Source: Tenodera sinensis
Lineage: Eukaryota > Arthropoda > Insecta > Mantodea > Mantidae
Length of the DNA stretch: 64,000 bases
Assembly (NCBI GenBank): GCA_030765045.1
Contig: CM060961.1
Span: 144,404,538 to 144,468,537 of the forward strand
Direction: 5' to 3'
Of this stretch, positions 10,411 through 21,494 are shown piece after piece (position 1 is the stretch's first letter; every line of letters starts with the position of its first letter). The translations under genes were made by a program, and so were the position numbers. The notes beneath the pieces are model-generated. The model did no database searches, was not told the DNA's origin, and was given only the letters and a program-made list of their open reading frames with translations.

Positions 10411-12596
10411 TACCGAGGGGGTGCTGCAGAAGGTGACAGACACACATCACAGAGACCCAGCCAAGTTCTGGAGATTGGTAAAAAGTACAAGACAAAAAAC
10501 ATTTCCACAATACCCAATTAAAAAAGATGGACAGACTATTCATGACACCACACAAAAACTTGAAATTTTCAGACAACACTACACAAACGTATTCCAAACA
10601 CCAGACGACCCAAAATTTCATAAAACACTTTTTAAAACAGTTAATACATACATACAACGCAACCAACACCTTTACACACCACAAATGGACATAACAGAAC
10701 TAGACGAAAACGACGAAACTGACAGACCAATAACAGTACAAGATATTAAAACCATCATACACAAAACAAAAAACACAGCACCAGGACCAGACAACATTAC
10801 GTACGAAATGATAAAACGACTACCCGACAACACAATAGAACTACTTGCTACAACATACAATTACATGTACAGATACAGTTATCACCCACTACAATGGAAG
10901 TGCGCACACATACTACTATTTGAGAAACCAGGAAAAGACAAAACAGACCATAGGAACTACAGACCGATATCCCTCATCTCCACCCTTTCCAAGACTTTCG
11001 AAAAGATTGTAGCGTACAGACTGACAAACATAACCACACAGAAAAAACTCATACCATCGACACAAGCTGGCTATAGAGGCGACATTACTATACAGGACCA
11101 ACTTGTACGTGTACTATCGAACTTACAAGACTCATACAACAGAGGATTTGTCACAGTAGCGACATTCCTTGACGTACAATCCGCTTTTGATAAATGTTGG
11201 ACAAACGGACTACTCTACAAACTTACGGACTTCAAAATTCCACCACGGATTGTACGTTGGATAGCCAGCTTCTTAACAGACAGGACAGGACATATACGAA
11301 TCAATCAACAACTTTCTAATGGCGTACACATGAATGCAGGAACACCACAAGGGAGCGCTATCTCGGGCCTCCTGTACATATTATACACAGCTGACACACC
11401 ACAACCCATACTCAAGAACATACTGCAGACGATACTGCATATTGGAGTACACACGCCACACTTCTAGGAGCCAGAGGCAAACTCGAAAAACAGTTAAACA
11501 CATTTCTACAATGGACACGAAAGTGGCGAATCACTATAAACATACAGAAAACACAAGCCATTGTAATCAGAAAAACAAGAAAACACACATACAGAACAGC
11601 AACACTTACATTCAACAAACAAACAGTTCCATGTAAAAAAACAGTAAAATACTTGGGGGTACACATACACAATAAACTTAGAATAAAACCACACTATACA
11701 CAACTACTCAACAAAGCACGTCCCATACACTCAACACTTAATTATCTGGCCAGACTCAACAAAAGAGGACTCACACCACAAATTTTACACAAACTCTACA
11801 TCACACTAGTCCGACCACAACTAACATATGCAGCAGTAGCCACAATGCCCCTCATCACAAAAACCATGATGAACAAAATAAAAACATTTGAAAGAAGATG
11901 CCTACGGACTGCACACAAACTATTACCATCATTCAAATCTAACATTATACATCAATACACAAACACACAACCCATAGACTCACACATAGCACAACAATTC
12001 ATAAATTACATACACAATGCACACACAAGAAGCTACAGAAGAACACTCATAAACACTGCACAAAAGATGAAGACCATACAAGAAACAGCAACAGACAAAA
12101 ACTCTCCCCTTATTACACTCATACATGTTTACGACAAGTACCAAGAAGAAGAAGAACAGAAATTACGAGACCATCTACAACACTTACAAAACATTTACAC
12201 ACAACAAAAAACACACACCAAAAACACCTAAAATACAAACATACGAAAATACACTACACATATAAAAAATACCAATGAGCCATGCAGCAGCATCAAAACA
12301 TAACAACAGCACGCAAAATTTCTCAGAATATTCTTTAGGCAGAAGCACATGAACGGAGCCATGGATGTGGAACACGGAAAACGACACAGACACACAACAT
12401 ACACAAAATACAACACGCTACACTACACAACGTCAACAAAAACACAATAAACACATACGCACCAAAGCCGAAGGAAATCCCAACCCGTAAAAGAAACAAA
12501 TACCACACTAGGCTGAAGAGGGATTTCCCTAAACAGCCCGGGCATGTTGTAAACATGCCCAAATAAACATTTTTCATTCATTCATTCATTCGTGCA
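10410..12596 (+). mobile_element. SL-c: 5'-truncated Jockey-like LINE with RT
   Basis: Contains the RT and C-terminal part of ORF2 and an approximately 360-bp 3' UTR with the conserved stem-loop (12511-12538), a second hairpin GGGCATG/CATGCCC (12540-12560) and a CATT-repeat tail ending at 12596. ORF1 and the endonuclease are missing. It lies inside the minus-strand SL-b element and abuts GO1-a at about 10410. The coding strand is strikingly rich in A and C and poor in G. Confidence 0.78.
10424..12231 (+). pseudogene. SL-c ORF2: reverse transcriptase, frameshifted
   Basis: Homology starts near 10424 (residues like VLQKVTDTHHRDPAKFW). The RT blocks are clear: TAPGPDNITYEM, KPGKDKTDHRNYRPISLIS, the first catalytic Asp in ATFLDVQSAFDKCW, and NAGTPQGSAIS. 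The frame breaks at about 11400-11420 and resumes at 11422 in the +1 frame with TADDTAYW, where the usual Tyr of YADD is not preserved. It continues through TVKYLGVHIHNKL to the stop at 12229-12231. One frameshift plus loss of the N-terminal half make it inactive. Confidence 0.82.
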
Positions 12597-12822
12597 GTGC
12601 TCAGGTAGGCAGTGTCGTCGGCGTATTGTTCAAGTCTAATGGTTGGGTATATTGGTTGGGGAGTGTCGGAGGTGTAGATATTGTATAGTAGCCCAGATGG
12701 CACTACCTTGCGGGGTTCCAGCTTGGAGTGTTATACTTTCTCATAGTGAGTTATTAATTTTTATTTTTGCGGTTCTGTCGTGGAGGAAACTTGCAGTCCA
12801 GCGTGTTATTTTTGTAGGTATT
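12597..12822 (-). pseudogene. SL-b RT core fragment (upstream half of split element)
   Basis: The minus strand encodes TRWTASFLHDRTAKIKIN, then LQAGTPQGSAIWA, then in a shifted frame QYADDTAYLSTA, the RT active site. It aligns with SL-c 11240-11450. The sequence ends at 12597 exactly where SL-c's CATT tail stops and resumes at 8978, so the two pieces formed one ORF2 before the nested insertion. Stops and a frameshift are present. At 12822 it is cut by the GTC-repeat tail of Jk1-a. Confidence 0.7.
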
Positions 12823-15392
12823 CCGACGACGACGACGCTGTCTGGCAGGCTGAGAACAGCCCGAGGTGTGTCATGCGTGTACCTGCCCTTGTAAGGGCTT
12901 AACCACTATATGATGGGATGTGGGGTTTTGCAGGATGGCGGGTGAAGTATGAGGTAGAAGGTTGATAGGAGGTAGCAAGATTTTGCTCCTCAGCGGCTGC
13001 TTAATCAGTGTGCAACTTCCGTTGGGCACTGCTGGTGTAGGGGTCCAGAAAATGGAGGTTCGTTTAAATTTTGAATTTTGAATCCAAGCTCGCTTGGAGG
13101 ACTGTAGGGTATTCAGCTTTCGCTGTTGGAGGGGTGTCTCCTACGTTACCGGGGATGCCCGCAAGCCATGCGGGGAACCCGGTGTCCCACACGCGTACGT
13201 GCTGTGGGGTTGTAGTCCCCAAGAGACCTAACCAGGGCACTCCTGTGTTGTGGAATCTGGTCGTAGAGTTTCTTTGCCCGGCGCCTGATTTCGTCCTCCA
13301 CGTACGGAAGAGACGAGGCTTCGTGCAGTAATCTCGATGGGAATCTGCGGCATACAGAGTAGATTATCCGAAGGCCTCTGTTCTGTATGCGCTGCAGACG
13401 CAGGAGATGGGTATCTGCGGCCATGCCCCAGATTTCGCAGGCGTATAGAAGGAGTGGGATTATGAGAGCCCGGTAAAGGCGTAGCTTCAGGGGAATTGGC
13501 ATCCCCGACCGCAGCATTGGGTATAGTGAGGCAGTTGCCCCGCCGGCCCGCGCTGACAGGTCGTTGATGTGTTCCCGGAAAGTAAGGCCCTTGTCGAGCT
13601 TCACTCCCAGGTAGGAGATGGAGTTTACCCATTCGATCCTTCTTCGCAGATAGGTGAATGTGGGGAGATTGGCGGGGAATCGGCGCTTAGTGAAAAGTAT
13701 GGCGCGGCTTTTCTCCGGGTTAATGGACAATCGCCAACGCCTGCACCATTCTTGGATGAGGCGGAGGTGTCTCTGTATTGGGAGGAAGGCTCTGTTAGGG
13801 TGTTTGTTTGTTGTGTAGAGCAACACGTCGTCAGCATACTGGGCTATGTTGACGTGTTGTTCTGTGGGTAGGTCGGCCACGTAGACGCTGAAGAGCGTGG
13901 GGGATAGAACAGAGCCTTCGGGGACTCCGCCTCGGATAGGCCTGCGTATGGATTTATTCCCCGCCACTGAGACCACAAAGGATCTGTGTTTAAGGAAGGA
14001 GTGTATTAGATGTATCAGTCGTGTGGGTAGCTCCAGCTGGATAAGTTTCCGGAGGAGACCGGCATGCCAGGTCGTGGAGAAGGCCTTCTCAACGTCCAGC
14101 GAGACCGCGGCGGTGTAGGCCTTGTCCTGGTATCCCAGGGCGGCAGCCTCCACCACGCGCAGTAGCTGCTGGGGTGTTGAGTGGCCGGCCCGGAACCCAA
14201 ACTGATGGGGTGGGATGGCTTGAATGTCCCTTAAGGTTGGGGACAAGCGGGCGAGTATTAGCCTCTCGAATACCTTCGAGAGTACGGGTAGGAGGCTAAT
14301 GGATCGGTAATTTGCAGGATGGACCGGGTCTTTCCCTGGCTTCAGCATGCAGATCACCCGGGCCTCTCTCCACTCACGTGGGAAGTGGCTAAGGGCGAGA
14401 CACATGTTGAAGACCTTGGTCAGGAAGAGCACGGCCTTGACGGGAAGGTGGCGGAGCATGGCAGGTGTTATCCCGTCAGGCCCCGCGGCCTTTTTGTGGT
14501 TGAGGCGTCGGAGTACGCCCTGGACTTCACTGGGTTTGATAATTGAGAGCCGATCCGCGTCTTCGAGAGGGCGTCGGAGATATCGACGAACCTCCCTACG
14601 TACACGGTCGGAGAAGTCTAGGTCCTGCGGGTCATCTCTCGGCCGCATGGTCCTCTCCAGGTATTCAGCAAACGCATTTGCTTTGGCTTGGGGTTCGTAG
14701 GCCAGGCCTTGGGTGCCATGGATAGGGGAGGTATGGGGCCCACCTCGGTTTCTAAGTCGTCTGGCGATCCGCCACACGTCGCCGTCACCTAGCTTCAGAC
14801 GAGACATCGTGTCCTCCCACGCACGCACTCTGTGCTCGCGCAGTCGGAGACGCACCTCGTGGCGTAAACGCCTAAGAAGCGCTAGGTTGTGCGGTGTGCG
14901 GTGCCTCTGACAGAGTCTGCGAGCCGCCCAAGAGCGGCGGATGAGCAGTAGTAGCTCAAGGGGCAAGACGTCGGGGTGTAGAGGAGCTGGGGTGTGGACA
15001 GTGAGGTTGTGGACCGTTCGCTTCACCACTGAGGTGAAAGAAGTGACCGCCGCCTCGAGGGTTGGAATGTCGGTGATGTTGGGGTTAGCTGGGATGGAGC
15101 CATTCAGGCAACTTTTGACACAGTCCCAGTCGACGTTCCGGTGTTGAACCGGGATCTCTTGGCTGGCGACCCGGGAGTTGGTGGTAGCCAACACTGGGTT
15201 GTGGTCGGAATGAAGGGCGTTGATGGATGTGAGTGATACGTGATATGGAAAGTGTTTGATGATCGCGAAGTCTATGACGGATGGCCGTCCCAGACCTCGC
15301 GGGTAGTGGGTGGGTTGCCAGGGGCCCTCAACTCTAAGCTGAGGGTCCGCGTCAACCATGCGGACTATGTCGTTGCCTCTTGTGTCAGCGCA
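12823..15392 (-). mobile_element. Jk1-a: 5'-truncated Jockey-like LINE
   Basis: Minus-strand copy of the Jk1 family. The 3' end has a short GTC-repeat tail at 12824-12837, preceded by hairpin-forming sequence shared with Jk1-b (21111-21190) and by a TTTTGAA-repeat segment (about 13062-13082). The 3' UTR spans 12838-13145. ORF2 is cut at its 5' side near 15392, in the middle of the endonuclease, so ORF1 is absent. Confidence 0.82.
13146..15390 (-). pseudogene. Jk1-a ORF2: partial endonuclease plus RT
   Basis: About 745 codons are open without a stop. The frame enters the family protein at CADTRGND, inside the APE-type endonuclease, and keeps its C-terminal catalytic His motif (SDHNPVL). The RT is complete: KKAAGPDGITPAML, KPGKDPVHPANYRSISLL, FGFRAGHSTPQQLL, SLDVEKAFSTTW, GGVPEGSVLSPTLFSVY and the active site QYADDVLLYT. 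The C-terminal region with KYLGVKLD-like and LLYACEIWGM motifs follows. The ATG at 15402-15404 is contributed by flanking DNA. It lacks the endonuclease N-terminus, so it is 5'-truncated but otherwise undamaged. Confidence 0.85.
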
Positions 15393-15394
15393 AG

Positions 15395-15536
15395 TGTTAC
15401 CCAATTTCCCCCACCAACTGCACCAGCCAACCAGGCACCAGCCGCTACAGCCAACCAGGCAACAGCAACAGCGCAGCCAATCAGCGCTGGCCCGTCATCA
15501 CAGACTGGCTCTATAAGTAGGACCCACACAACACCA
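15395..15536 (+). promoter_or_regulatory. CCAAT/TATA promoter-like segment of GO1/Jk3 type
   Basis: CAGCCAATCAG at 15474-15484 is followed about 30 bp later by CTATAAGTAG (15511-15520). The same CCAAT plus TATA arrangement is found upstream of GO1-d (62030, 62092) and Jk3 (29027, 29091). Two copies of CAGCCAACCAGGCA precede it. Probably a detached 5' fragment of such an element; activity is inferred only. Confidence 0.4.
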
Positions 15537-15640
15537 CTGTATATATAAACAAAGCCAAATGTAAAAAAATGTTAAATATAGCCTGTAAGCCGGGCCCATT
15601 GTACCGGCACCAGGCCAACACTTTTCTAATAAATAACTAG
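15537..15640 (+). mobile_element. Jk2-a: 3'-end stub of a Jk2 element
   Basis: About 100 bp matching the last part of Jk2 elements: TATATAAACAAAGCC, then GCCTGTAAGCCGGGCCC, GTACCGGCACCAGG and the AATAAATAA end. It lies just upstream of the 5' end of Jk2-b, giving a head-to-tail arrangement. Confidence 0.7.
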
Positions 15641-15663
15641 AAAACCAAATAACAATACAGGGG

Positions 15664-16590
15664 AAAAGACGTATCAAGTGGCTGTGGCGCTCTCCACACA
15701 CATTTGATTAGGGATATTGAGTACAGAGTGTAGTTATATAAGCGTTGTTATATAGTGTTTTGTTTAGTGTGTCCGTGTACACCTGGACGTATATTTTGAG
15801 TGAAGTGCAATAACTAATATGTGAATGAGTATCAATAATACTCCGTCCCCTGTGTAAATAATTCTACGTATAATTATAGTGTAAATATAGTGTGTAAGTG
15901 ACAGTGTAAAAAGCGCGCGAAATATAGTGTACCCACGCTAAGTGGAGGCTCCCAGAAGCACTTGCGACTGGGAGCGGGAACAAGACGGGGATGGAGAATG
16001 CCCCTGATCCGCCGGCCGCCGAGAGCGGAGTCAGGCAAGTGATGGCATCCAGCGCAGCAGCCGTGACTGCCACCGCACTCGCCCCGCCCACTACAGCCCC
16101 ACTGACTACAGCTCCCAACGGCCAACGAACCACGGACCAACCAACCAAGAAGACGCAGATGACAGAGGAAGAGCGTAAGGCAATGGAAATAGAGAAACTT
16201 CAGAAAGAAGTAGATGAACTAAAGGGAGAGATCATCTACTACCAGAATGTGCTGGCAAATATGGATGGGGAATCCCAACAATTTGCAAAATTCGCACAGG
16301 ACCTCGGGTTCTGCTACAAAGAGCATGCCCTCAAGAAGCGGCGATTAGTCATCCTCAGCGAGGGGTGGCAACAAGTTCCTGCTAGAAATAAGAGGAATAG
16401 AGGAAGCGGCCGGGAAAGCGATTCAGACAGTGTACGTCCCAACCAGCTGCGCCCCAAGCGCGTCTCAAAACAAAAAACGCCGCCATATCCCCTCACCACG
16501 AGAAACACCTACGCGCCGCTGAGGGTACAATTTGATGCAGAATCCGACGACGAGACGTCAGAGGATCCACCACCACAACCCGCAATAGCC
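15664..16590 (+). mobile_element. Jk2-b: 5' fragment of a Jk2 element
   Basis: Contains the Jk2 5' UTR (15664-15990), matching the minus-strand 5' UTR of Jk2-c at 28516-28843, and the first part of ORF1. It stops abruptly at 16590, where an inverted Jk2-c 3' end begins. A LINE that keeps its 5' end but loses its 3' end is not a normal integration product, so a rearrangement is likely. Confidence 0.75.
15991..16590 (+). pseudogene. Jk2-b ORF1 N-terminal fragment
   Basis: ATG 15991 begins MENAPDPPAAESG. About 200 family residues follow: a low-complexity Ala/Thr/Pro leader, a Glu/Lys-rich coiled coil (about residues 55-100, KLQKEVDELKGEIIYYQN), the block KRRLVILSEGWQQVP, a Ser/Asp acidic stretch and KQKTPPYPL. 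The frame then runs out of the element at 16590 into inverted 3'-UTR sequence and stops at 16707. The PRE_C2HC-like and zinc-knuckle region is absent. This copy shows the native ORF1 start of this subfamily. Confidence 0.8.
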
Positions 16591-16596
16591 CGGCAA

Positions 16597-17024
16597 TACA
16601 ATGGGCCCGGCTTACAGGCTATATTTAACATTTTTTTACATTTGGCTTTGTTTATATATACACTTTTTCGGTGTCTACAAAAAAACCCATACGGTGACCA
16701 TCTGTAGGTCACGAAGAATAGTTTTTTTTTTGTCTTTTGTCTGTTTCGTCTTTGGGTTATATCTACATATGTACATATTTACAAATTATATACAGACACA
16801 TACACGCACGCATTCACACACACACTCGTACACACATACACACACATCTTCACTGGGCACATCAGAAATATGCGTCCCAGCGCACTACACTATTTACACT
16901 ATGTACACTGTCCCGTGGTGGCAGCTCCTGACTATTTTCCGAGGCGAGGGCCTCTGCCGGAACATGTTTGTGGCTTAGGGACGAGGTTGCGTGGACGCGC
17001 ATTAGTCGGCGAGCCAAGCCGCTT
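16597..17024 (-). other. Jk2-c 3' UTR
   Basis: Follows the ORF2 stop. It contains a TG/AC-rich microsatellite-like tract (about 16790-16850), the conserved CACGAAGA...CATACGG hairpin-forming segment that in other copies reads CTCGGTGGGC...GTATGGGTTT, and the GCCTGTAAGCCGGGCCC end motif. Confidence 0.65.
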
Positions 17025-19706
17025 CTAGAACATTTTTATCCTAGTATGTTTGCGGTGCTTCGGCTCGCCTTTGCCGATGTTAGCGATCACGTCATTTTCG
17101 TGGTTCCTAATGCGCGTCCATGCCGCCATTGCTCTTTTGTCTATTGCCTCCGGGATGAACGGGATATGAGTTTCGTGGTGAAGAGTTTGGGTGGTGGTGA
17201 GGAGTGGAGCAGAGAGGATTTTTCTGAGGGAGAGGTTTTGGAGGGTTTGGAGTTGTTTGAGGGCAGTTTTGGAGGCATTAGCCCAGGCCACACATGCATA
17301 CAGGACCACCGAGAGAATAAATGACCTATATAGTATAAGTTTTGACTTTAGTCGCAACTGTTTACTACGGAAGATGGGGGCGCACAACTTTAGCCGCTGT
17401 CTGCCTTTATTGGCGCTATTTTTTATGTGGGTGGACCAACACATTGTGCGGTCCAAGGTGACACCTAAGTATTTAACTTGCTGACGGCAGTGCAATACTT
17501 GACCACCGACCGTTAGGTCCGTTGCCAAAGTGTGACGCCGCTTAGAGAAATGAATCAGCTGGCATTTGTCGGGATTAATTTTGATTTTCCAGTCATGTTG
17601 CCATGAGAGGAAGTTGTTCACATAACGTTGCATTTCTGCAAGGCCGAAACGTGGATTTCTATGGTGGTTGTATATTGCAGTGTCGTCAGCATACATGGCG
17701 ACCTTGCATCTGGCGTCCACTGGGAAATCATTGGTGAATAATATATACAGAAAAGGGGACATTATTGCCCCTTGTGGGACGCCAGCCCGCATCACTCGCT
17801 CCCGTGAGGAGGAGCGGCCCACTTGGACGTAAAACTGCCGTTTTTCTAGAAAATTGTGCAGCCAGTATAGATAATTTTGAAGAGCCGGGAAATTGTGGTG
17901 CAGTTTATAAATAAGGCCATTGTGCCAGCACCGGTCAAATGCAGCTTCTACGTCCAGAAATAGCGCCAACGTTGAAGCCCCATTGTTAAATTGCTCTGTT
18001 ACGTCATCAGTTAGTCTGAGGAGCTGTAGTTCAGTGGAATGTCCTTTTCTAAAGCCAAACTGTGAATTTGAGAGTTCATGTGTTGCCGAGACTTGTTTTT
18101 GAAGTCGAGAAAGGATACATTTTTCGAGCAGTTTACCAATAGTAGACAAAAGACTAATGGGACGGTAGTTTTGCGGTTGTCTGGTGCTTTTCCCTAGCTT
18201 TGGGAGCATGATAACCTTAGCTCGTTTCCAAGTAGAGGGGAAATAGCCTTGCTGCAAACAGGCGTTAAATATCTTTGTTAGTTGCACCAGAGCTTTTCTC
18301 GGGAGATGCTTAAGTTCCTCATGAGTCACTTTGTCTGGACCGGCAGCTTTCCCATTAGGCAATTTCCTAATGAGCTTGTAAGTTTCCTGCGGTGTTATGG
18401 TGGGTAGTTGTTGCTCTTGCTTCTGCGCCACCCAGGTTTGTACCCATGTCTGGACCTCCCGCTCTATTTCACAGTTGGTCACTGGCTTTTCGGTGAATCT
18501 GTCTTGGAGACAGTCAGCGAAGACCTCGGCTTTCTCCTCTGCGGAGAAGTGCAAGCCGCTTTGAGTGTGCAGCGCCTCAGTTGCGGAGTTGACGCTCGTG
18601 GAAACTTTGAAAGCCTTGAGTCATTTCCACAAAGAAGAGTCCGAATGTGTGGTACTCAGCATTTTGTTTTCCCATTGTTCAGTTTTATTGATTTTAATTT
18701 GTTGCCGAATGATGTTGCGTAGCCATTTTGCTAGCACTTTATATTCAGGCTGACGGGTGTATCGCCACAGTTTTGTCAAGCGTCGTCTCCGCGCAATGAG
18801 TTGCTCTACCTCGGGGTACGTGCAAAAACCGGGTGGTCTTGTGGTGTATGTGGTAGCATTTCTCTTGGCTGTGTGTAGCGAGGCAGTAAAATTTTCAATG
18901 GTGACATCTATGTCTGCCTCGCTATAGTATGACAGTCTGGGTTGCGCCATCCCGTGCATTTCCATGGTGAACTTATTCCAGTCGGTTTCAGCTCTACTTT
19001 GATGGCCAGAGGCACTGGCTGAAATGCCACCCTGGATGTCGAAATGCACAGGAAGATGGTCGGAGTCGAGGCTGTGATAAACAGTAAAGTTATTTAACAG
19101 TGTCGCATTTTTTGTTAGTACGATGTCCAAAATCTCAGCGTCAAAGTGCCCTGATCGATGCCAAAAAGTGGGTTCTGGGGGAAGATGTACCTCAATGTCA
19201 TCATTATCAGTTATAAATTCAACCAGGAGATTTCCCGCCGGGTTTGCCCGGCGTGAAAACCACCAGGGGTGCCGGGCATTGAAATCTCCTGCAATTATAA
19301 CGTGCTCCTCTAAAGCGAGGATCTGCTCGAGGTCTTGTGTAAAGTCTGGAGAGTTAGGGGACCGATAATGTGCTACCAGCATAACCGTTTTACTATTTAC
19401 ACGTGTTTTAAGTGCTGTGCACTCTAACGCTGCCATTACAGGCAACGTAACAGAAGCATGAGCAATAGTATTTCTAAGCAAAATAGCAGTCCCTCCCCCT
19501 TGTCTGCCAATTCTGTCGTTCCGAAAGATTTGATACCCCTGGAGCTTAAAAGTGTGCTCGTGCTTTAATTTTGTTTCGCAGATGAATGCGACGTCAATTT
19601 TGTTACGCCGTAGGTAGTTTTCAAGTTCGTGTTGCTTCCTGTGGATGCCATCTGCATTCCACAGTAGTGCGCGCGTTAAAGTTGTGCCTCCCCTTACGTG
19701 GGCCAT
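17025..19706 (-). pseudogene. Jk2-c ORF2: APE endonuclease plus RT, one nonsense codon
   Basis: 893 codons starting ATGGCCCACG at 19706, immediately after the ORF1 stop (TAAATG). The endonuclease shows LLWNADG, ICETKL (catalytic Glu), GDFNARHPWW and SDHLPVHF (catalytic His). The RT shows GKAAGPDKVTHEEL, YRPISLLSTIGKLLEKC, FGFRKGHST, LFLDVEAAFDRCW, AGVPQGAIMSP and MYADDTAIYN. A single in-frame TGA at 18621-18623 replaces a Leu codon conserved in the other copies, between endonuclease and RT. The stop at 17025 follows RIKMF, the family end. One substitution from intact. Confidence 0.88.
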
Positions 19707-21084
19707 TTATTCTAAAAGGGCTGAGAGAAGACATATGATGGTCTCTATTTTCTCCCAAGTGCTGCTGCAGCTTTTGAATTTGGCTAGGAAAGGCTGCGCC
19801 TTCATCAATAATGATGGTAAATTTAGGTCTCTGAACATGTTTAATATATCTTTTATCCCACTCAGGTCACCCGTGGGCGCCTGTTGGGGTAGTGGAGGGG
19901 GACCATTCTGTGGTGGCACTGGTGCGTTTTGCCCTCCGGTAGTTCCCGCATAGGAGATACCTGTTTGAACCAGGGCCGGGTGTATGATGGGTTTTGGCCC
20001 TGGCTGAGCACTGGGAGAGCTCCTGGCTATGGATGCCAGTTGACGGCGGTGACGTTCGTTGCGAAACGTCTCGCACCCCCTGTAGCTGGCAGGATGCGTT
20101 TCCCCACAATTAGCACAGTGGGGTACAACGCCCTGTTTGGCCTTTTTCGGGCAATCAGCCAGGCGTTGGAGGTTACCGCAAAGGACACACCGGGAGGTCA
20201 TATTGCAGTTCCTAAAAGTGTGCCCCAACTGCTGGCAGTTGTAACATTGCGTTATATTTTGGTTTGTTTTCAGGACTTCCACGGTGACCATCATATGGCA
20301 CACCTCTCGTTCCTGTAGAAGTATTTGGTTTTCGGTGGTCCTGTCAAGACTTACCTGAAAATTTGGCAGAGGCCTGCCACGTGAAGTCATCTGTCGTACC
20401 TGGACGCCGGTGTAGCCTTTTAGGACCAGGTCCTCTTTCACGTAATCTTCCTCTAAGTCAGCTGGAAGACATTTGATTACGTAGCGAAGAGGTTGGTCCC
20501 CACGTGGAGTAAAACTGTAGTTTTCTACTCCGGCGTCCTTCAGGAGCTGCATTGTCGGGTTCGCGTCCTGCTTCCGTTGAAGGAAGAGCTTAAGGCAGTC
20601 CCTCGTCGTCTGCAATTTATATGTGCCGGCAGGAAGGGAGCCACGCAGGATGCGGAGGACCTTTACCGTGTGTTGGACGTCAGGGATTATTATTCTTGGT
20701 GGTTTCTGGTTGTCTGATGCTTTTGCTCCGTTGTTGGATGTGCTTGGGGCTGGAGTGGGGGTGGGAATGGTGGGCTGGGTGGTGTGTTTCTTCTGTGTCT
20801 GTGTTTGAATGGGGGCTTTGGTAGGGGGTAGCTTGGGGAAGGGGTCTCTAGAGGTGGAGGCTATTGCGGGTTGTGGTGGTGGATCCTCTGACGTCTCGTC
20901 GTCGGATTCTGCATCAAATTGTACCCTCAGCGGCGCGTAGGTGTTTCTCGTGGTGAGGGGATATGGCGGCGTTTTTTGTTTTGAGACGCGCTTGGGGCGC
21001 AGCTGGTTGGGACGTTCACTGTCTGAATCGCTTTCCCGGCCGCTTGCTCTATTTCTCCTATTTCTTGCAGGCACTTGTTGCCAC

Positions 21085-21110
21085 CCCTCGCTGAGGATGA
21101 CTAATCGCCG
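21085..21110. repeat. Left target-site duplication of Jk1-b (26 bp)
   Basis: CCCTCGCTGAGGATGACTAA plus six more bases, identical to 26309-26334. It lies in Jk2-c ORF1 sequence (minus-strand residues LVILSEG) and directly borders the GTC-repeat tail of Jk1-b. Confidence 0.9.
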
Positions 21111-21494
21111 CGACGACGACGACGACGTGCTACTGGCAGGCTGAGGATTTTTTTCAGCCCGACGACTTTTGCTGCGTGCCTACCCCTGTTAGGGCTTAAC
21201 CGCAGATAGGATATTTGGGTAAGGGGTTATGTAGGGTGACTTGTTTTTGGTTTAGGTTGGTGTGGGTTAGAAGGGAGCACTAAAGCCCCTTGACAGCTGT
21301 CCTGCAGGATGCAACAATGTTGGCATTCTGACGATTTGAAAAAGGATTTTTAAAAATGTTTTAAAATTGTTTTAAAATTGGTGTTTTGAATTTTGAATTT
21401 TGAATTTTGATTGGGGAAGAAATTTTGAAGAGGATCAACTCTCTGTGGGGATCTTTGGAGATCAGCTTTAGCTACTGGTGGATGTTCTCCATGG

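Noticed and set aside
13055..13085. TTTTGAA repeats in Jk1 3' UTRs as a separate microsatellite or target tail
   Set aside because: They occur at the same place in Jk1-a and Jk1-b (about 21385-21412), well inside the 3' UTR, so they are part of the element.
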